Of a stretch of DNA of 64,000 nucleotides, positions 29,795 to 37,188 are shown in pieces; the first letter of the stretch is position 1, and each line of letters starts with the position of its first letter. Source of the stretch: Acidovorax sp. FJL06. GTDB lineage: Bacteria; Pseudomonadota; Gammaproteobacteria; Burkholderiales; Burkholderiaceae_C. The notes beneath the pieces were generated by a model, which saw only the letters and a list, made by a program, of their open reading frames with translations, had not been told where the DNA came from and made no database searches. The stretch spans positions 124,001 through 188,000 of the forward strand of contig NZ_QAJR01000005.1 in assembly GCF_003852545.1 (NCBI RefSeq), in the 5' to 3' direction. The position numbers and the translations under genes are program-made.

Positions 29795-30609
29795 TCAGTC
29801 CTTCCGGTTCATCTCATCCAGCGCTGCGCGCTCGATCAGCTGCAAGTCTGCAAAGATGGCGTCACGCTCTGCATCCGACTTGCCGCGATGCATGCTGGCC
29901 AGCGTGGAGAAGACGGCCTGGTAGTCCAATCCTGGCGCACCACCCATGCCACCTACCCGCCATTGCGTGGACACGGCCACGAAAGACCGGTAGGCATCAA
30001 CGTGCTCAGGCCAGATTTCTACGATCTTGTCTGGGTAGTCCGAGGGCTTCAGCCCCCAGACCGCCAGCTTCTTGGCATCGGGCGGTTTTTCGTAGATGGC
30101 CCGCCCGATGTCACTCAGTTTTTTGCGCGGGTGCCCTCGCGTGCCTCGTTGTACGCCTTGAACACCGATTCGGCAGAACCGGGGTACTGATCGCACATCT
30201 CGGTGAGGCTGGCCACTGAGAGGGGGGCGTCAAGGTCCCAGCCTGTCATGATCTTGAAGATCAGTTCACCAGCGAACTTCGCCCTCATCGACTCAAATTC
30301 GCTGTCTTTGATGGGCTTCATCAGCGCCAGGATTTCCTTTTCGCGCTCTGCCTCAGTGGTGGCTACCTTGGGGGCATTCTGCGAGGCGATGGTGTAGGCG
30401 CGCGTTGCTTCGACCTTGGCAGCATCGAACATTTCCTTGGTGACCTTGCTGATGCCTTCAGCATGGTCCTCGCGCAGCTTCGCCCATTCCGTAGAGAGCA
30501 TGTACTTGGCTTCGAAGTTGATCTCACGGGGACCGTGAGGCGTCGGCACTTCGACATTCATGGGGAACGACTTGGGGGCAGACTTGCCGATGACGAGTTT
30601 GGTAGCCAT
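29795..30609 (-). CDS. tail assembly chaperone, long frameshift product (gpG-T type, DUF1799 C-terminus)
   Basis: A 271-residue fusion is predicted if ribosomes slip -1 at A-AAA-AAC (30118-30124). The second part (from KKLSDIGRAIYEK) has no plausible start of its own near the junction and contains the DUF1799 signature with STQWRVGGMGGAPGLDY. In lambda, gpG and gpG-T made this way chaperone the tape measure and recruit tail tube protein. Gene position (tail tube, chaperones, tape measure) and overlap match that model exactly. Confidence 0.85.
30115..30609 (-). CDS. tail assembly chaperone, short product (gpG type)
   Basis: 164 residues, MATKLVIGKSAPKSF to TRAKN. It ends at a TGA that immediately follows the slippery heptamer. 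It is helical and charged, as in gpG-like chaperones. Most ribosomes should stop here, giving an excess of short over long product. Confidence 0.85.
   Translation of the reverse strand: MATKLVIGKSAPKSFPMNVEVPTPHGPREINFEAKYMLSTEWAKLREDHAEGISKVTKEMFDAAKVEATRAYTIASQNAPKVATTEAEREKEILALMKPIKDSEFESMRAKFAGELIFKIMTGWDLDAPLSVASLTEMCDQYPGSAESVFKAYNEAREGTRAKN
30118..30124 (-). promoter_or_regulatory. -1 programmed frameshift slippery site A-AAA-AAC
   Basis: In the zero frame the codons are GCA AAA AAC TGA; re-reading as AAA AAA C opens the DUF1799 frame (CTG AGT GAC). A-AAA-AAC is a standard -1 slippery heptamer. The stop codon directly 3' of it sets the short product. Confidence 0.85.
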
Positions 30610-30622
30610 GGTGAATTACTTT

Positions 30623-30671
30623 CTTCGCAGGGTGGTATGAGCCCGTGCGCACCCCGGCCGTCCCTGCGAAG
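30623..30671 (-). promoter_or_regulatory. structured 5' leader of the tail chaperone gene
   Basis: CTTCGCAGGG and CCCTGCGAAG form a perfect 10-bp stem (arms at 30623-30632 and 30662-30671) closing a 29-base loop. The 3' arm ends 14 bases before the ATG. Parts of loop and stem resemble the leaders of the scaffold and coat genes. Confidence 0.55.
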
Positions 30672-30728
30672 GAACGAACCGGGATGCGTCGGTGCTGGGT
30701 TGGCCGTATGGCCGTGGATGGATGCCGC

Positions 30729-31370
30729 TTAGTAGCGGGTGGGGCGACCTTGGAGCGAGATCGTTGCGCGGACTTGCATCACGCTGCCCTTGGTCAGGGT
30801 TGGCGTCTCGTTGAACGACACGTAGCCGTTGTAGAGCAGCACGGAGCCATTCGGCAGAGTGACCTTCAGCGCACGGATGGCGCGGGCTTCCCCGGCAGAC
30901 TTCAGGGCGATGTACCCAGCCAGCGTCGGGTCGTCCGCAATGCCAATCTGGATCGACTGAGCGCTGGTCACGGTGGGCAGCTGACGCTCGAAGTCTTCTT
31001 CCAGGAAGGAGAAGTTAGAGAACTGCTGGTCGCCGCCGTTGGTGGTGAATTCCAGGATCTGCGCGATCTGGGTGAACGCCGTGATCTCACGCAGGCTGCC
31101 GGTGCCGGAGCCAGCGGGGAACCGGGTTGTGTCGGTCGTGTCAATGCCGGTCAGGTCCACAGCGTTCGTGGCCACGTTGGCAGCCTTGAACACGCGGCCA
31201 TTGACCTTCTGCCAGCCAGAGGTCAGTTCGTAGAACGCGCCGTTGGCCATGCCATGGGCGGCGGCAGTGATCACACCGGGGTTAGCGTTGGTGATGGCAG
31301 AAACCGTCTTGGCAGAGCCGTAAGCGGTTGCGAGGGCGACGGTTGCGCCGTCAGGGAGGAATGCCGACAT
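30729..31370 (-). CDS. major tail (tube) protein
   Basis: 213 residues from the ATG at 31370. It is beta-rich (FYELTSGWQKVNGRVFKA; VLLYNGYVSFNE) with Gly/Thr-rich turns. Its place between a tail-terminator-like gene and the frameshifted chaperones identifies it as the tail tube subunit. The longer reading frame upstream overlaps a structured region with terminators and is not used. Confidence 0.8.
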   Translation of the reverse strand: MSAFLPDGATVALATAYGSAKTVSAITNANPGVITAAAHGMANGAFYELTSGWQKVNGRVFKAANVATNAVDLTGIDTTDTTRFPAGSGTGSLREITAFTQIAQILEFTTNGGDQQFSNFSFLEEDFERQLPTVTSAQSIQIGIADDPTLAGYIALKSAGEARAIRALKVTLPNGSVLLYNGYVSFNETPTLTKGSVMQVRATISLQGRPTRY

Positions 31371-31392
31371 GGTGGGCCTTTCGTGTTTCAAC

Positions 31393-31486
31393 GCCCGCAA
31401 GGGGCATAAAAAAACCCGCAGGGCCTTCGCCGTGCGGGGTGCTGTGAAGCCCTTGCGGGCACAAAAAAGCCCGCACGCGGCGGGCT
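31393..31486 (-). terminator. two intrinsic terminators and an enclosing inverted repeat before the tail tube gene
   Basis: Leftward, AGCCCGC/GCGGGCT followed by six T (31463-31486) is followed by CCCGCA/TGCGGG with a T-run (31407-31438). The second hairpin is enclosed by an 11-bp perfect inverted repeat, GCCCGCAAGGG and CCCTTGCGGGC (arms 31450-31460 and 31393-31403). The nested pairing could give alternative structures in the tail tube leader. Confidence 0.75.
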
Positions 31487-31505
31487 CTGTTGCTGGGCTG
31501 GCGGC

Positions 31506-31907
31506 CTAACTGAAGGCGCGCCAGTAGATGGACACCGGCACCATGTAGCGGTCCCCGTCGGGGAACCCGCTGCCGATGCTTGGCGTCTTCAGGATCTCGA
31601 CCTTCCCTGTTCCCTTGGTGAGCGTCAGGGGAGGTTTGAACTGGTCGCGGATCAACTGGGCCCGCGACTTCGCAGGAACCCGACCCTTGTCCAGTGGGTA
31701 GAACAGCGACACCTGCAGGATTCCCCGGTCCTCGGTCACGTCCAGCGTGACGGCGTGATCGACTGGGGCGTTCGTCAGGTGGTTGATGCGCTGGTACTCC
31801 GTGCCGGCCACGGGCGTAAAAGTCTTGTTCTCGAACGCAGTGGCGATTCCTGGCGTGATTGCCAGCAGGCGCTCTTCCAGCGCGGCTTCGATTTCGGCGA
31901 GGGTCAC
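31506..31907 (-). CDS. tail terminator-like protein (DUF4128)
   Basis: 133 residues starting at a GTG (31907) that overlaps the previous stop as GTGA. The sequence (MTLAEIEAALEERLLAI ... VPVSIYWRAFS) has the pattern of DUF4128 tail-terminator proteins, which cap the tail tube at the head side. It lies after the HK97 gp10-like gene and before the tail tube gene, as in related phages. Confidence 0.8.
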   Translation of the reverse strand: MTLAEIEAALEERLLAITPGIATAFENKTFTPVAGTEYQRINHLTNAPVDHAVTLDVTEDRGILQVSLFYPLDKGRVPAKSRAQLIRDQFKPPLTLTKGTGKVEILKTPSIGSGFPDGDRYMVPVSIYWRAFS

Positions 31908-32299
31908 TTGATGCTCTCCACGGCCTTCTTAACGGCGTCGCTGTAGGCCTGCACGGTAAGACGCACCATTCCGCTCGGAGCTTGCTGCGACCAGCCGTTT
32001 TCCAGGCGCTTGGCGTAGGGCAGCGAATTGCTCAGCACGATGGTCTGGCCCGGCGTCCAGCCCTGCAGCGTGGTTGCTGTGCGGCCCAGGGCGCCCTGCC
32101 CGCTCGAATCTGCGGCGCTGTTGGTGGCGGCGTTCAGGCTGCCGATACCGCACTGCCAGTTCCCCTTGAACCGGCCTGTGTCCACTGGGCTGCGCTCGAT
32201 CATTCCGCTCTGCAGCTCCAGCGCGGCGCGGCGCACCACCAGGGCGGCCTTGTCGCCAGCGCGCTCGCAGAGCTTGTTCAGGTTGGCAGCGAATCCCAT
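31904..32299 (-). CDS. HK97 gp10-like tail completion protein
   Basis: 131 residues. The central SPVDTGRFKGNW motif, followed later by NSLPYAKRLENGWS, is diagnostic for HK97 gp10-like proteins that join the tail to the connector. It overlaps the tail terminator gene by 4 bases. Confidence 0.85.
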   Translation of the reverse strand: MGFAANLNKLCERAGDKAALVVRRAALELQSGMIERSPVDTGRFKGNWQCGIGSLNAATNSAADSSGQGALGRTATTLQGWTPGQTIVLSNSLPYAKRLENGWSQQAPSGMVRLTVQAYSDAVKKAVESIK

Positions 32300-32509
32300 T
32301 CAGTCGTCCCAGCCTTCCTGAGTTGCAGCCAGCGCATCCACACGGCGCAGATGGCGAAACAGGCGGTTGCGCTCGCAGTAGGTGCAGGCCATCGCTGGCC
32401 TTCCGCCGCCATGCGGCCGGCAGGTGGCATCGAAGCGCCCGGGCTTGCCGCGCTCGGCGTAGCCCTTGCGGTGCTCCTTGCCGCGTTGAATGGCTTTTTC
32501 GAGGCTCAC
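32300..32509 (-). CDS. small His/Cys-containing phage protein
   Basis: 69 residues from a GTG at 32509 with GGAGGT 6 bases upstream. It is basic, with CRPHGGGRPAMACTYCERN, four possible zinc ligands. It is packed tightly between connector genes. No function known. Confidence 0.65.
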   Translation of the reverse strand: MSLEKAIQRGKEHRKGYAERGKPGRFDATCRPHGGGRPAMACTYCERNRLFRHLRRVDALAATQEGWDD

Positions 32510-32511
32510 GA

Positions 32512-32871
32512 CTACCTCCGAACGATCAGTTCCACCAGCACAGACGTGCCGGCCGGGGCCAGGTTCTTCGCGCGGATGACGGTGAACGCCACGCCGCCCA
32601 GCGTCAGGACGTGGGTGGGCTCCGGGATGCTCAGGCCGACGGCGGACAGGTACGCCTGCTCGTCGGTGACCAGCACCGTTGTGCCATCCACCAGCTTCTG
32701 GTCAACTGGGAACACGGCGGCGGTGCAAGCCTGCGTCACCTCGACTTCTGGGTAATCGCCCAGGTCCGGGTCGTACTCACCGCTGCGGGTCTTGTAGCTG
32801 ACCGTGCCAGCGGCGCCGAACTCGCGCAGGATCTCGTCGGCCAACTGGGCCATTTCGGCGTAGAAGGTCAT
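32512..32871 (-). CDS. head closure/head-tail joining protein
   Basis: 119 residues, beta-rich (VSYKTRSGEYDPDLGDYPE; VLTLGGVAFTVIRAKNLAPA). Length, composition and order in the cluster fit head-closure (stopper) proteins that sit under the adaptor ring. It overlaps the upstream HExxH protein by 4 bases. Confidence 0.7.
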   Translation of the reverse strand: MTFYAEMAQLADEILREFGAAGTVSYKTRSGEYDPDLGDYPEVEVTQACTAAVFPVDQKLVDGTTVLVTDEQAYLSAVGLSIPEPTHVLTLGGVAFTVIRAKNLAPAGTSVLVELIVRR

Positions 32872-33248
32872 GCGATCCTCCGGGCGTACTCTTCCAGCAA
32901 CGTCTGGGCGATGCCCTGAATGCCGTAGGCCTCCTGCTCCGAGCCGCAGCGTCGCTCGCCGATGTTCGCGCAGTGCTCTTGCCAGACGTGCACAGCCTCA
33001 TGAACCAGAAGGCCCGCGATTTCGATGCTGGAGCGGCCCAGTGTTTCGCCCAGAGCCACGATGGCGACCGACTCGCCCTTGCTGTTGGTCAGCAGGTGCG
33101 TCGTGGCGTCTGCGCGCGGTGATGCAAGGTAAGGTGTCGCTGGCAGCTTGCAGGCCTTCATGGCGGCGTCGCACTCTTCCTGGCTCAGCACCAGGCAGAG
33201 GAACGGCCCGGGGGCGGCTACACGGCGATTAAGCCATTTGGTCTTCAT
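32868..33248 (-). CDS. predicted zincin-like protein with HExxH motif in the connector module
   Basis: 126 residues from the ATG at 33248 (4-base overlap with the upstream gene). LLVHEAVHVWQEH carries the HExxH zinc-protease motif; a Glu in SEQEAYGIQ about 22 residues later could be the third ligand. The N-terminal part is basic (MKTKWLNRRV). Such small HExxH proteins occur in phage structural modules but their target is unknown. A peptidase role is possible, not shown. Confidence 0.65.
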   Translation of the reverse strand: MKTKWLNRRVAAPGPFLCLVLSQEECDAAMKACKLPATPYLASPRADATTHLLTNSKGESVAIVALGETLGRSSIEIAGLLVHEAVHVWQEHCANIGERRCGSEQEAYGIQGIAQTLLEEYARRIA

Positions 33249-33487
33249 GCGTCCACCGTCAGCGCCACAGGCGGCATCGTGCTGCCCACCACCCACAGGG
33301 CGACGGGTCGGCCAGCGTTCAGGGCGGCCAGTTCCTCGGCCGTTGGCGTCCAGTAGCTCACTACAGCCGCCACGCCGTCGCACACAGTGCGCGTGATGGG
33401 CAAGGCACCGCAGGGCAACTCGTTCTGGTCCCAGCCCTTGGGCGCGCCCAGGACTGCGTTGTTCGAAGGGTGCTGTGTTTTGTTCAT
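33245..33487 (-). CDS. conserved small phage protein of the connector region
   Basis: 80 residues. The pattern GAPKGWDQNELPCGALPI, then PTAEELAALNAGRPVALWV, is one I recall from many tailed phages of proteobacteria, without known function. It overlaps both neighbours by 4 bases. Confidence 0.65.
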   Translation of the reverse strand: MNKTQHPSNNAVLGAPKGWDQNELPCGALPITRTVCDGVAAVVSYWTPTAEELAALNAGRPVALWVVGSTMPPVALTVDA

Positions 33488-33969
33488 GCCCGCACCACCC
33501 TCACCTGCCCGGCACTGCCCAGCAGATACGGCGCCAGCAGGGTTTCGGCAGACTGATACCGCGTAGCCTGCCGCGTGCCGGCCGCGTAGGTGGTTTCAAT
33601 GGGCCCAACCTTCACGCTCTGCTTCTGCGGCCCCAGGTCGGGGGCAATATCGCCAGCCGATGCCTTCAGCGCCAGCAGTGCGCAGGCGTTGGCGATGGCC
33701 GCCGGGACCGTCTCCCAGTTGATCTCGTAGCCGTCCACCACCACGCCAGCGCGGGGCCAGTCAAGCACCTGCCCAGCGTTCAAGCGCTCACCCTTCCAGC
33801 GGCCAGAGTACCGGCCCATGTAGTCGGTGGCCTTGCGCAGGGCTTGCTCCTTGGCATCGGGTGTCAGGAGCGCCCAGGCGGAATTGCCACGGGCTGCGTG
33901 GTAGGCGTCGGCGTTGGCGACGGAGATATAGGACTCCGCGCCAGCGGTGGGGGCGACGATCAGGGACAT
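33484..33969 (-). CDS. head-tail adaptor (DnaT-like family)
   Basis: 161 residues: SYISVANADAYHAARGNSAW, then KEQALRKATDYMGRYSG. This is the phage connector family annotated as 'putative DnaT-like ssDNA-binding protein', which in structural modules acts as the adaptor binding the portal. Position downstream of the coat gene supports the structural role over DNA binding. Confidence 0.75.
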   Translation of the reverse strand: MSLIVAPTAGAESYISVANADAYHAARGNSAWALLTPDAKEQALRKATDYMGRYSGRWKGERLNAGQVLDWPRAGVVVDGYEINWETVPAAIANACALLALKASAGDIAPDLGPQKQSVKVGPIETTYAAGTRQATRYQSAETLLAPYLLGSAGQVRVVRA

Positions 33970-33972
33970 GGA

Positions 33973-34293
33973 TCAGTAGGAGACGCGGTTTGCGCGGTCT
34001 TCTTCCGCCAGGTTGTTCCACTCGGTGCCGGACAGGCCGGAACGCTCAAAGGCGGCCAGCAAGGCAACCAAGTCGGCCTTCTTGGCGCCGTCGGGCACCG
34101 TGACGCCAGCGGCGTCAAGGGTGGCCTTGATCTCGGGCACCGTGGGGGCCTTCTTGGCGCCGTCGGGCTCGTCGGCAGGCTCTTGGCGCGCGCACGGCGC
34201 CCAGCCCAGGCGCTGGTGGTCGGCCAGCGTGGAAGGGTGGACTTCGAGGTACTCGCCGCCCTTGGCGACAGGGATCAGTTCGATATCGGACAT
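33973..34293 (-). CDS. phage protein with HeH/LEM-like C-terminal segment
   Basis: 106 residues. The N-terminal half begins MSDIELIPVAKGGEYLEVHPS. The C-terminal half (VPEIKATLDAAGVTVPDGAKK, then ADLVALLAAF) resembles the short helix-extended-helix repeats found in phage head proteins. It is placed directly after the coat gene. Its leader contains a GC-rich hairpin (GGGGGCTTCGGCCCCC). Confidence 0.65.
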   Translation of the reverse strand: MSDIELIPVAKGGEYLEVHPSTLADHQRLGWAPCARQEPADEPDGAKKAPTVPEIKATLDAAGVTVPDGAKKADLVALLAAFERSGLSGTEWNNLAEEDRANRVSY

Positions 34294-34347
34294 GTGTTTC
34301 TCCGGTTCGCAGGAAAGGAGCCGGGGGCCGAAGCCCCCAGCGGCGCC

Positions 34348-35667
34348 TTAGCCGATCAGCGTGGCGATGTGTTCGTCCTTGACTGCGGCAGTGCCCCAGG
34401 CCAGGCGAACGTGGTACGTCAGTTGCATGAACTGGCGGTAGACGGCGATCTCGAAGGTGATGCCGGAAACCGGGTCGGTCACCATCATCACGTCGTCGGC
34501 CATGTCCATGGCGCGGCCATCGGGGCCGACAGGCAGCGCAGGCGCGCGAGTAATCAGCTGCATTGCCGAGCGGGCGAACGCCACGTTCGGGGTGTAGTTA
34601 TTGCCCACGGTAAGCGCGTTGGACGTTGGGATCACCACGCGGGCGCCGTTATCGTTCAGGCTGATCGTGCCGGGAGCAGCCACACCCGTGCCGACCACGT
34701 ACTTGTTGGCAGAGTCAGCGGCGAAGGTCACCACATCACCAGCCAGGACGGTGCCGGAGCCGGTGATCAGCGCGATGTCCTTCGCGCCGACAGCGGTGCT
34801 GCCCGAAGTCACGTAGCTGGCGCCCGTGCCCTTGGTGTGCACGCCGATAGCGGACGAATTGCGCAGCGCGAAGCTCTGCACGCGGTCGGTCATGCCGTTG
34901 CGCAGCATGTCGCTCGATCCAGCCTCGTTGACCTTGAACAGCACGCTCTGCTTGCCGCGCAGGTTGGACATGGCGGCCGAGCCGAGCACCAGTTGCAGGT
35001 CGCTCTTGGGCGCGCCGTTGTCTTCCAGGATGCGCAGCACACCAGCGAAGTCGCTCAGGTCGCCAGCAGTGCCGAATGGGGCGGTGCCAGCGGTGCCGTA
35101 GGCGCGGGACGCGTTCTTGTACGCGGCCAGCCACAGGTCGGACTCGATTTCGTTGGTGATGGCTCGGAACGCCTGCTCGAACTGACCGCGCAGAATGCCG
35201 GCATACGACCCAGCGTTGAGCAGGCCGCGCTGCTCTTCACCATTCCAGCGAATGGGAGCGTGCTTCGACTTGCTGATCGTCATGGACACATTGCCGATGG
35301 TCTGGTCGCCGGTGTTGGGCGCCGTGACAGCGGGCGTGTTGTCGGCCAGGGTCGTGGTCGGAGTGATTGGCACCAGGATGGACTGGTTCTGGGCAGCGCG
35401 TTCGGCGCTGGAGTTGCGCGTTACGGCTGGAATGAAGCCGACCATTTCGCGAGACACCACGTCGAGCGCCTCGTAGATGGTCGGGATCAGGCTGGTGAGC
35501 GTGTTCGCACCCAGGGCAAAGTTCTGGCGCGCCTGGGTGACCCAGCCATGCGTGAACTCGAACACACGCGCCGCAGCAGCGGCAACAGTCGCCATGGGGA
35601 GAATGGCAGCGATCAACGCCACCAGAGCGAGGACGCCGAAGCGGGCCTTGGAGAGGATGGTTTTCAT
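34348..35667 (-). CDS. major capsid protein, P22 coat-like, with signal-like N-terminal extension
   Basis: 439 residues. From about residue 53 it matches the P22 gp5 family (ANTLTSLIPTIYEALDVVSR; MVGFIPAVTR), continuing through a SVLFKVNEAGSSDMLRNG region to the C-terminus. The first 50 residues are unusual: MKTILSKARFGVLALVALIA plus a long Ala-rich hydrophobic run, like a signal peptide, where relatives usually begin next to ANTLTSL. No alternative start with a ribosome-binding site is apparent. The coat assembles on the scaffold encoded just upstream. A terminator hairpin lies 18 bases before the ATG. Confidence 0.9.
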   Translation of the reverse strand: MKTILSKARFGVLALVALIAAILPMATVAAAAARVFEFTHGWVTQARQNFALGANTLTSLIPTIYEALDVVSREMVGFIPAVTRNSSAERAAQNQSILVPITPTTTLADNTPAVTAPNTGDQTIGNVSMTISKSKHAPIRWNGEEQRGLLNAGSYAGILRGQFEQAFRAITNEIESDLWLAAYKNASRAYGTAGTAPFGTAGDLSDFAGVLRILEDNGAPKSDLQLVLGSAAMSNLRGKQSVLFKVNEAGSSDMLRNGMTDRVQSFALRNSSAIGVHTKGTGASYVTSGSTAVGAKDIALITGSGTVLAGDVVTFAADSANKYVVGTGVAAPGTISLNDNGARVVIPTSNALTVGNNYTPNVAFARSAMQLITRAPALPVGPDGRAMDMADDVMMVTDPVSGITFEIAVYRQFMQLTYHVRLAWGTAAVKDEHIATLIG

Positions 35668-35684
35668 GGTTGGTCTTTCAAATG

Positions 35685-35706
35685 AAAAAGGCCGCTCAAG
35701 GCGGCC
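35685..35706 (-). terminator. intrinsic terminator before the coat gene
   Basis: Leftward GGCCGC and GCGGCC pair around a 5-base loop and are followed by TTTTTCATTT. It ends about 18 bases before the coat start codon. Confidence 0.7.
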
Positions 35707-35724
35707 CGGTTGGGGAGGAAACGA

Positions 35725-35765
35725 ACGAATGGGCTATCCGGCCCGTACTCCGATCCCCATCCGGG
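35725..35765 (-). promoter_or_regulatory. coat gene leader element related to the scaffold leader
   Basis: On the + strand CGAATGGGCTATCCGGCCCG (35723-35742) matches the scaffold leader's CGAATGAGCCATCCGGCCCG in 17 of 20 bases. A weak ATGGG/CCCAT stem closes it. Confidence 0.45.
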
Positions 35766-35797
35766 TATCGGCTGAAAACTCAAAGCTGCAGTGGTGG

Positions 35798-36580
35798 TCA
35801 GTCAACAATGACTGCCGTGCCCTTGCCTGCTTCGAGTGAAACGGCGCGCTGCTGATCTGGCGGCATCGCGTCGAACTGGGTGCGAGTGACAGTGCGTTTA
35901 CCGCCACTGCCACCACCGCCTTGCGCACCGCTGCCCGATGCGCCAGTGCCCTTCAGGATGGAATCCCGGTTGGGGTATTGGTCGATCATGATTTCGAGGG
36001 CTTCCTCAAAATCAGCGGGCTCGCCATGCTTCACGCGGCTGAAAATCTGTTGGCCGTTGGCATCGAGGGCCACGGTCTTGCCGTCCACAATCTTGAACCG
36101 GCTGCCGAAAGCGGCCTGCACCATGTCTGCGGGAATGGCCACCTTGTCGGTGATGAACTTCGAGCGTGCAAATGCGCCGCCGATCTTTTCGCTGTAGAGC
36201 TGCGTCTCCAGGTCTTTGGACTTGGCAACGAACGGCTCGTATTCCTTCTTCACCGAATCAATGGCTGCCTGCTTGATCTTGTCAACTTCACCAGCGTCGA
36301 TCAGGTTCTTGTCGTTCAGGTTCTTGACCGTGTTCAAAGCCTTGACGGCCGCTGCTGGGTCTTCGATCCCGGCGTCCTTGAATGGCTTCAAAGCGGTCTC
36401 AGCGGCCTCTGCGCGCTCACGGTGGCTCTTTGCCTCACCGTTCAGACGGCTGATCGTGGCCACGGTGCCGTCTGCGTCGAACGGCGATTCGCGCGATTCC
36501 GCATTGATGAACACGGGGAGCTTCTTGCCGTTTACTTCCTGGGTGACGAGGTTGCCCTCGGCGTCGTACTTGAATGGCAT
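35798..36580 (-). CDS. capsid scaffolding protein-like
   Basis: 260 residues from the ATG at 36580. A short N-terminal beta part (MPFKYDAEGNLVTQEVNGKK) leads to a long charged helical region (residues about 50-140), a second domain, and a Gly-rich linker before a conserved-looking C-terminal tail (RTVTRTQFDAMPPDQQRAV). Coiled coil plus basic C-terminal coat-binding tail is the typical scaffold design. It lies directly upstream of the coat gene. Confidence 0.75.
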   Translation of the reverse strand: MPFKYDAEGNLVTQEVNGKKLPVFINAESRESPFDADGTVATISRLNGEAKSHRERAEAAETALKPFKDAGIEDPAAAVKALNTVKNLNDKNLIDAGEVDKIKQAAIDSVKKEYEPFVAKSKDLETQLYSEKIGGAFARSKFITDKVAIPADMVQAAFGSRFKIVDGKTVALDANGQQIFSRVKHGEPADFEEALEIMIDQYPNRDSILKGTGASGSGAQGGGGSGGKRTVTRTQFDAMPPDQQRAVSLEAGKGTAVIVD

Positions 36581-36614
36581 GGTTTGGTTGCTTTCTCGCA
36601 GGCTTCCACCTACG

Positions 36615-36653
36615 TGCGAATGAGCCATCCGGCCCGGTGCGCCCTACTTCGCA
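36615..36653 (-). promoter_or_regulatory. structured leader of the scaffold gene
   Basis: TGCGAA and TTCGCA (36648-36653 and 36615-36620) can close a 27-base loop whose sequence is shared with the coat leader and partly with the chaperone leader (GCGCAC, GGG, GGCTCA in order on the minus strand). Confidence 0.45.
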
Positions 36654-36671
36654 TCCGCGTTTCGGGCAATG

Positions 36672-36703
36672 AAAAACCCGCCGAGACTTGCGCCTGGGCG
36701 GGT
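36672..36703 (-). terminator. intrinsic terminator upstream of the scaffold gene
   Basis: Leftward ACCCGCC and GGCGGGT pair around a 14-base loop, followed by TTTTCATT. It lies between the small gene at 36730-36861 and the scaffold gene. Confidence 0.6.
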
Positions 36704-36729
36704 TGTTGGGGTGGTCTTGCGACCTGAAT

Positions 36730-36861
36730 TCAAATGTATGGCGGCAAGCAAGCTTCGCTCAACCAGTCCATGTAAGCGCCGCGAGGAGTTGCGCCGTTGC
36801 CTTCGATGCCGAGGCCAAAACAGGACCACCCGTTTCGACCTCTCCGCAGAAGAGGCTTCAT
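36730..36861 (-). CDS. very small conserved-type phage protein
   Basis: 43 residues: MKPLLRRGRNGWSCFGLG, then GNGATPRGAYMDWL. The W-x-C-x-G-x-G...G-x-TP-x-x-AY-x-x-W pattern recurs in small phage proteins that I have seen beside structural or early genes. A GAGAA precedes the ATG. It lies downstream of the zinc-ribbon gene and ends before a terminator. Confidence 0.6.
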   Translation of the reverse strand: MKPLLRRGRNGWSCFGLGIEGNGATPRGAYMDWLSEACLPPYI

Positions 36862-36872
36862 TTCTCGGAACT

Positions 36873-37181
36873 TCACTTCACACTCCTTGGCTTCGTCCGC
36901 CTGGGCTTCGGCTCCTGCACCAGCTTCGGCGGGTCTTGCACCATGAAGCTGAGGATTCCCTTTTTGTCGCAGTGGTAGCAAACCTTATCCGCCGTCACCG
37001 TCCCGCGCTTGATCTTGCCGTCCTGGCCGATGTAGGAGCCAGTGACCACCGTCATCGTGTCGCGGCCTCCGCACTTCGAGCACTGCAGCATGCCCGGCGC
37101 CCGCCTCATGGCCTTGACGCGCTCGATGGCGGCCTGCTTGGCGTCGGGTTCAGTGGGTGGGACTATGCGGAGTTCTGGCAC
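36873..37181 (-). CDS. phage zinc-ribbon protein
   Basis: 102 residues from a GTG at 37181. Two Cys pairs (CSKCGGRD and CYHCDKKG) about 28 residues apart form a treble-clef or ribbon fold around one zinc. The C-terminus is Pro/Lys/Arg-rich. It sits between the minor head gene and the scaffold. A nucleic-acid-binding role is possible. Confidence 0.7.
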   Translation of the reverse strand: MPELRIVPPTEPDAKQAAIERVKAMRRAPGMLQCSKCGGRDTMTVVTGSYIGQDGKIKRGTVTADKVCYHCDKKGILSFMVQDPPKLVQEPKPRRTKPRSVK

Positions 37182-37188
37182 CCGCGCA

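Noticed and set aside
30729-31400. Longer start (31400) for the tail tube gene
   Set aside because: The extra codons fall in the terminator/inverted-repeat leader and add a basic non-family extension.
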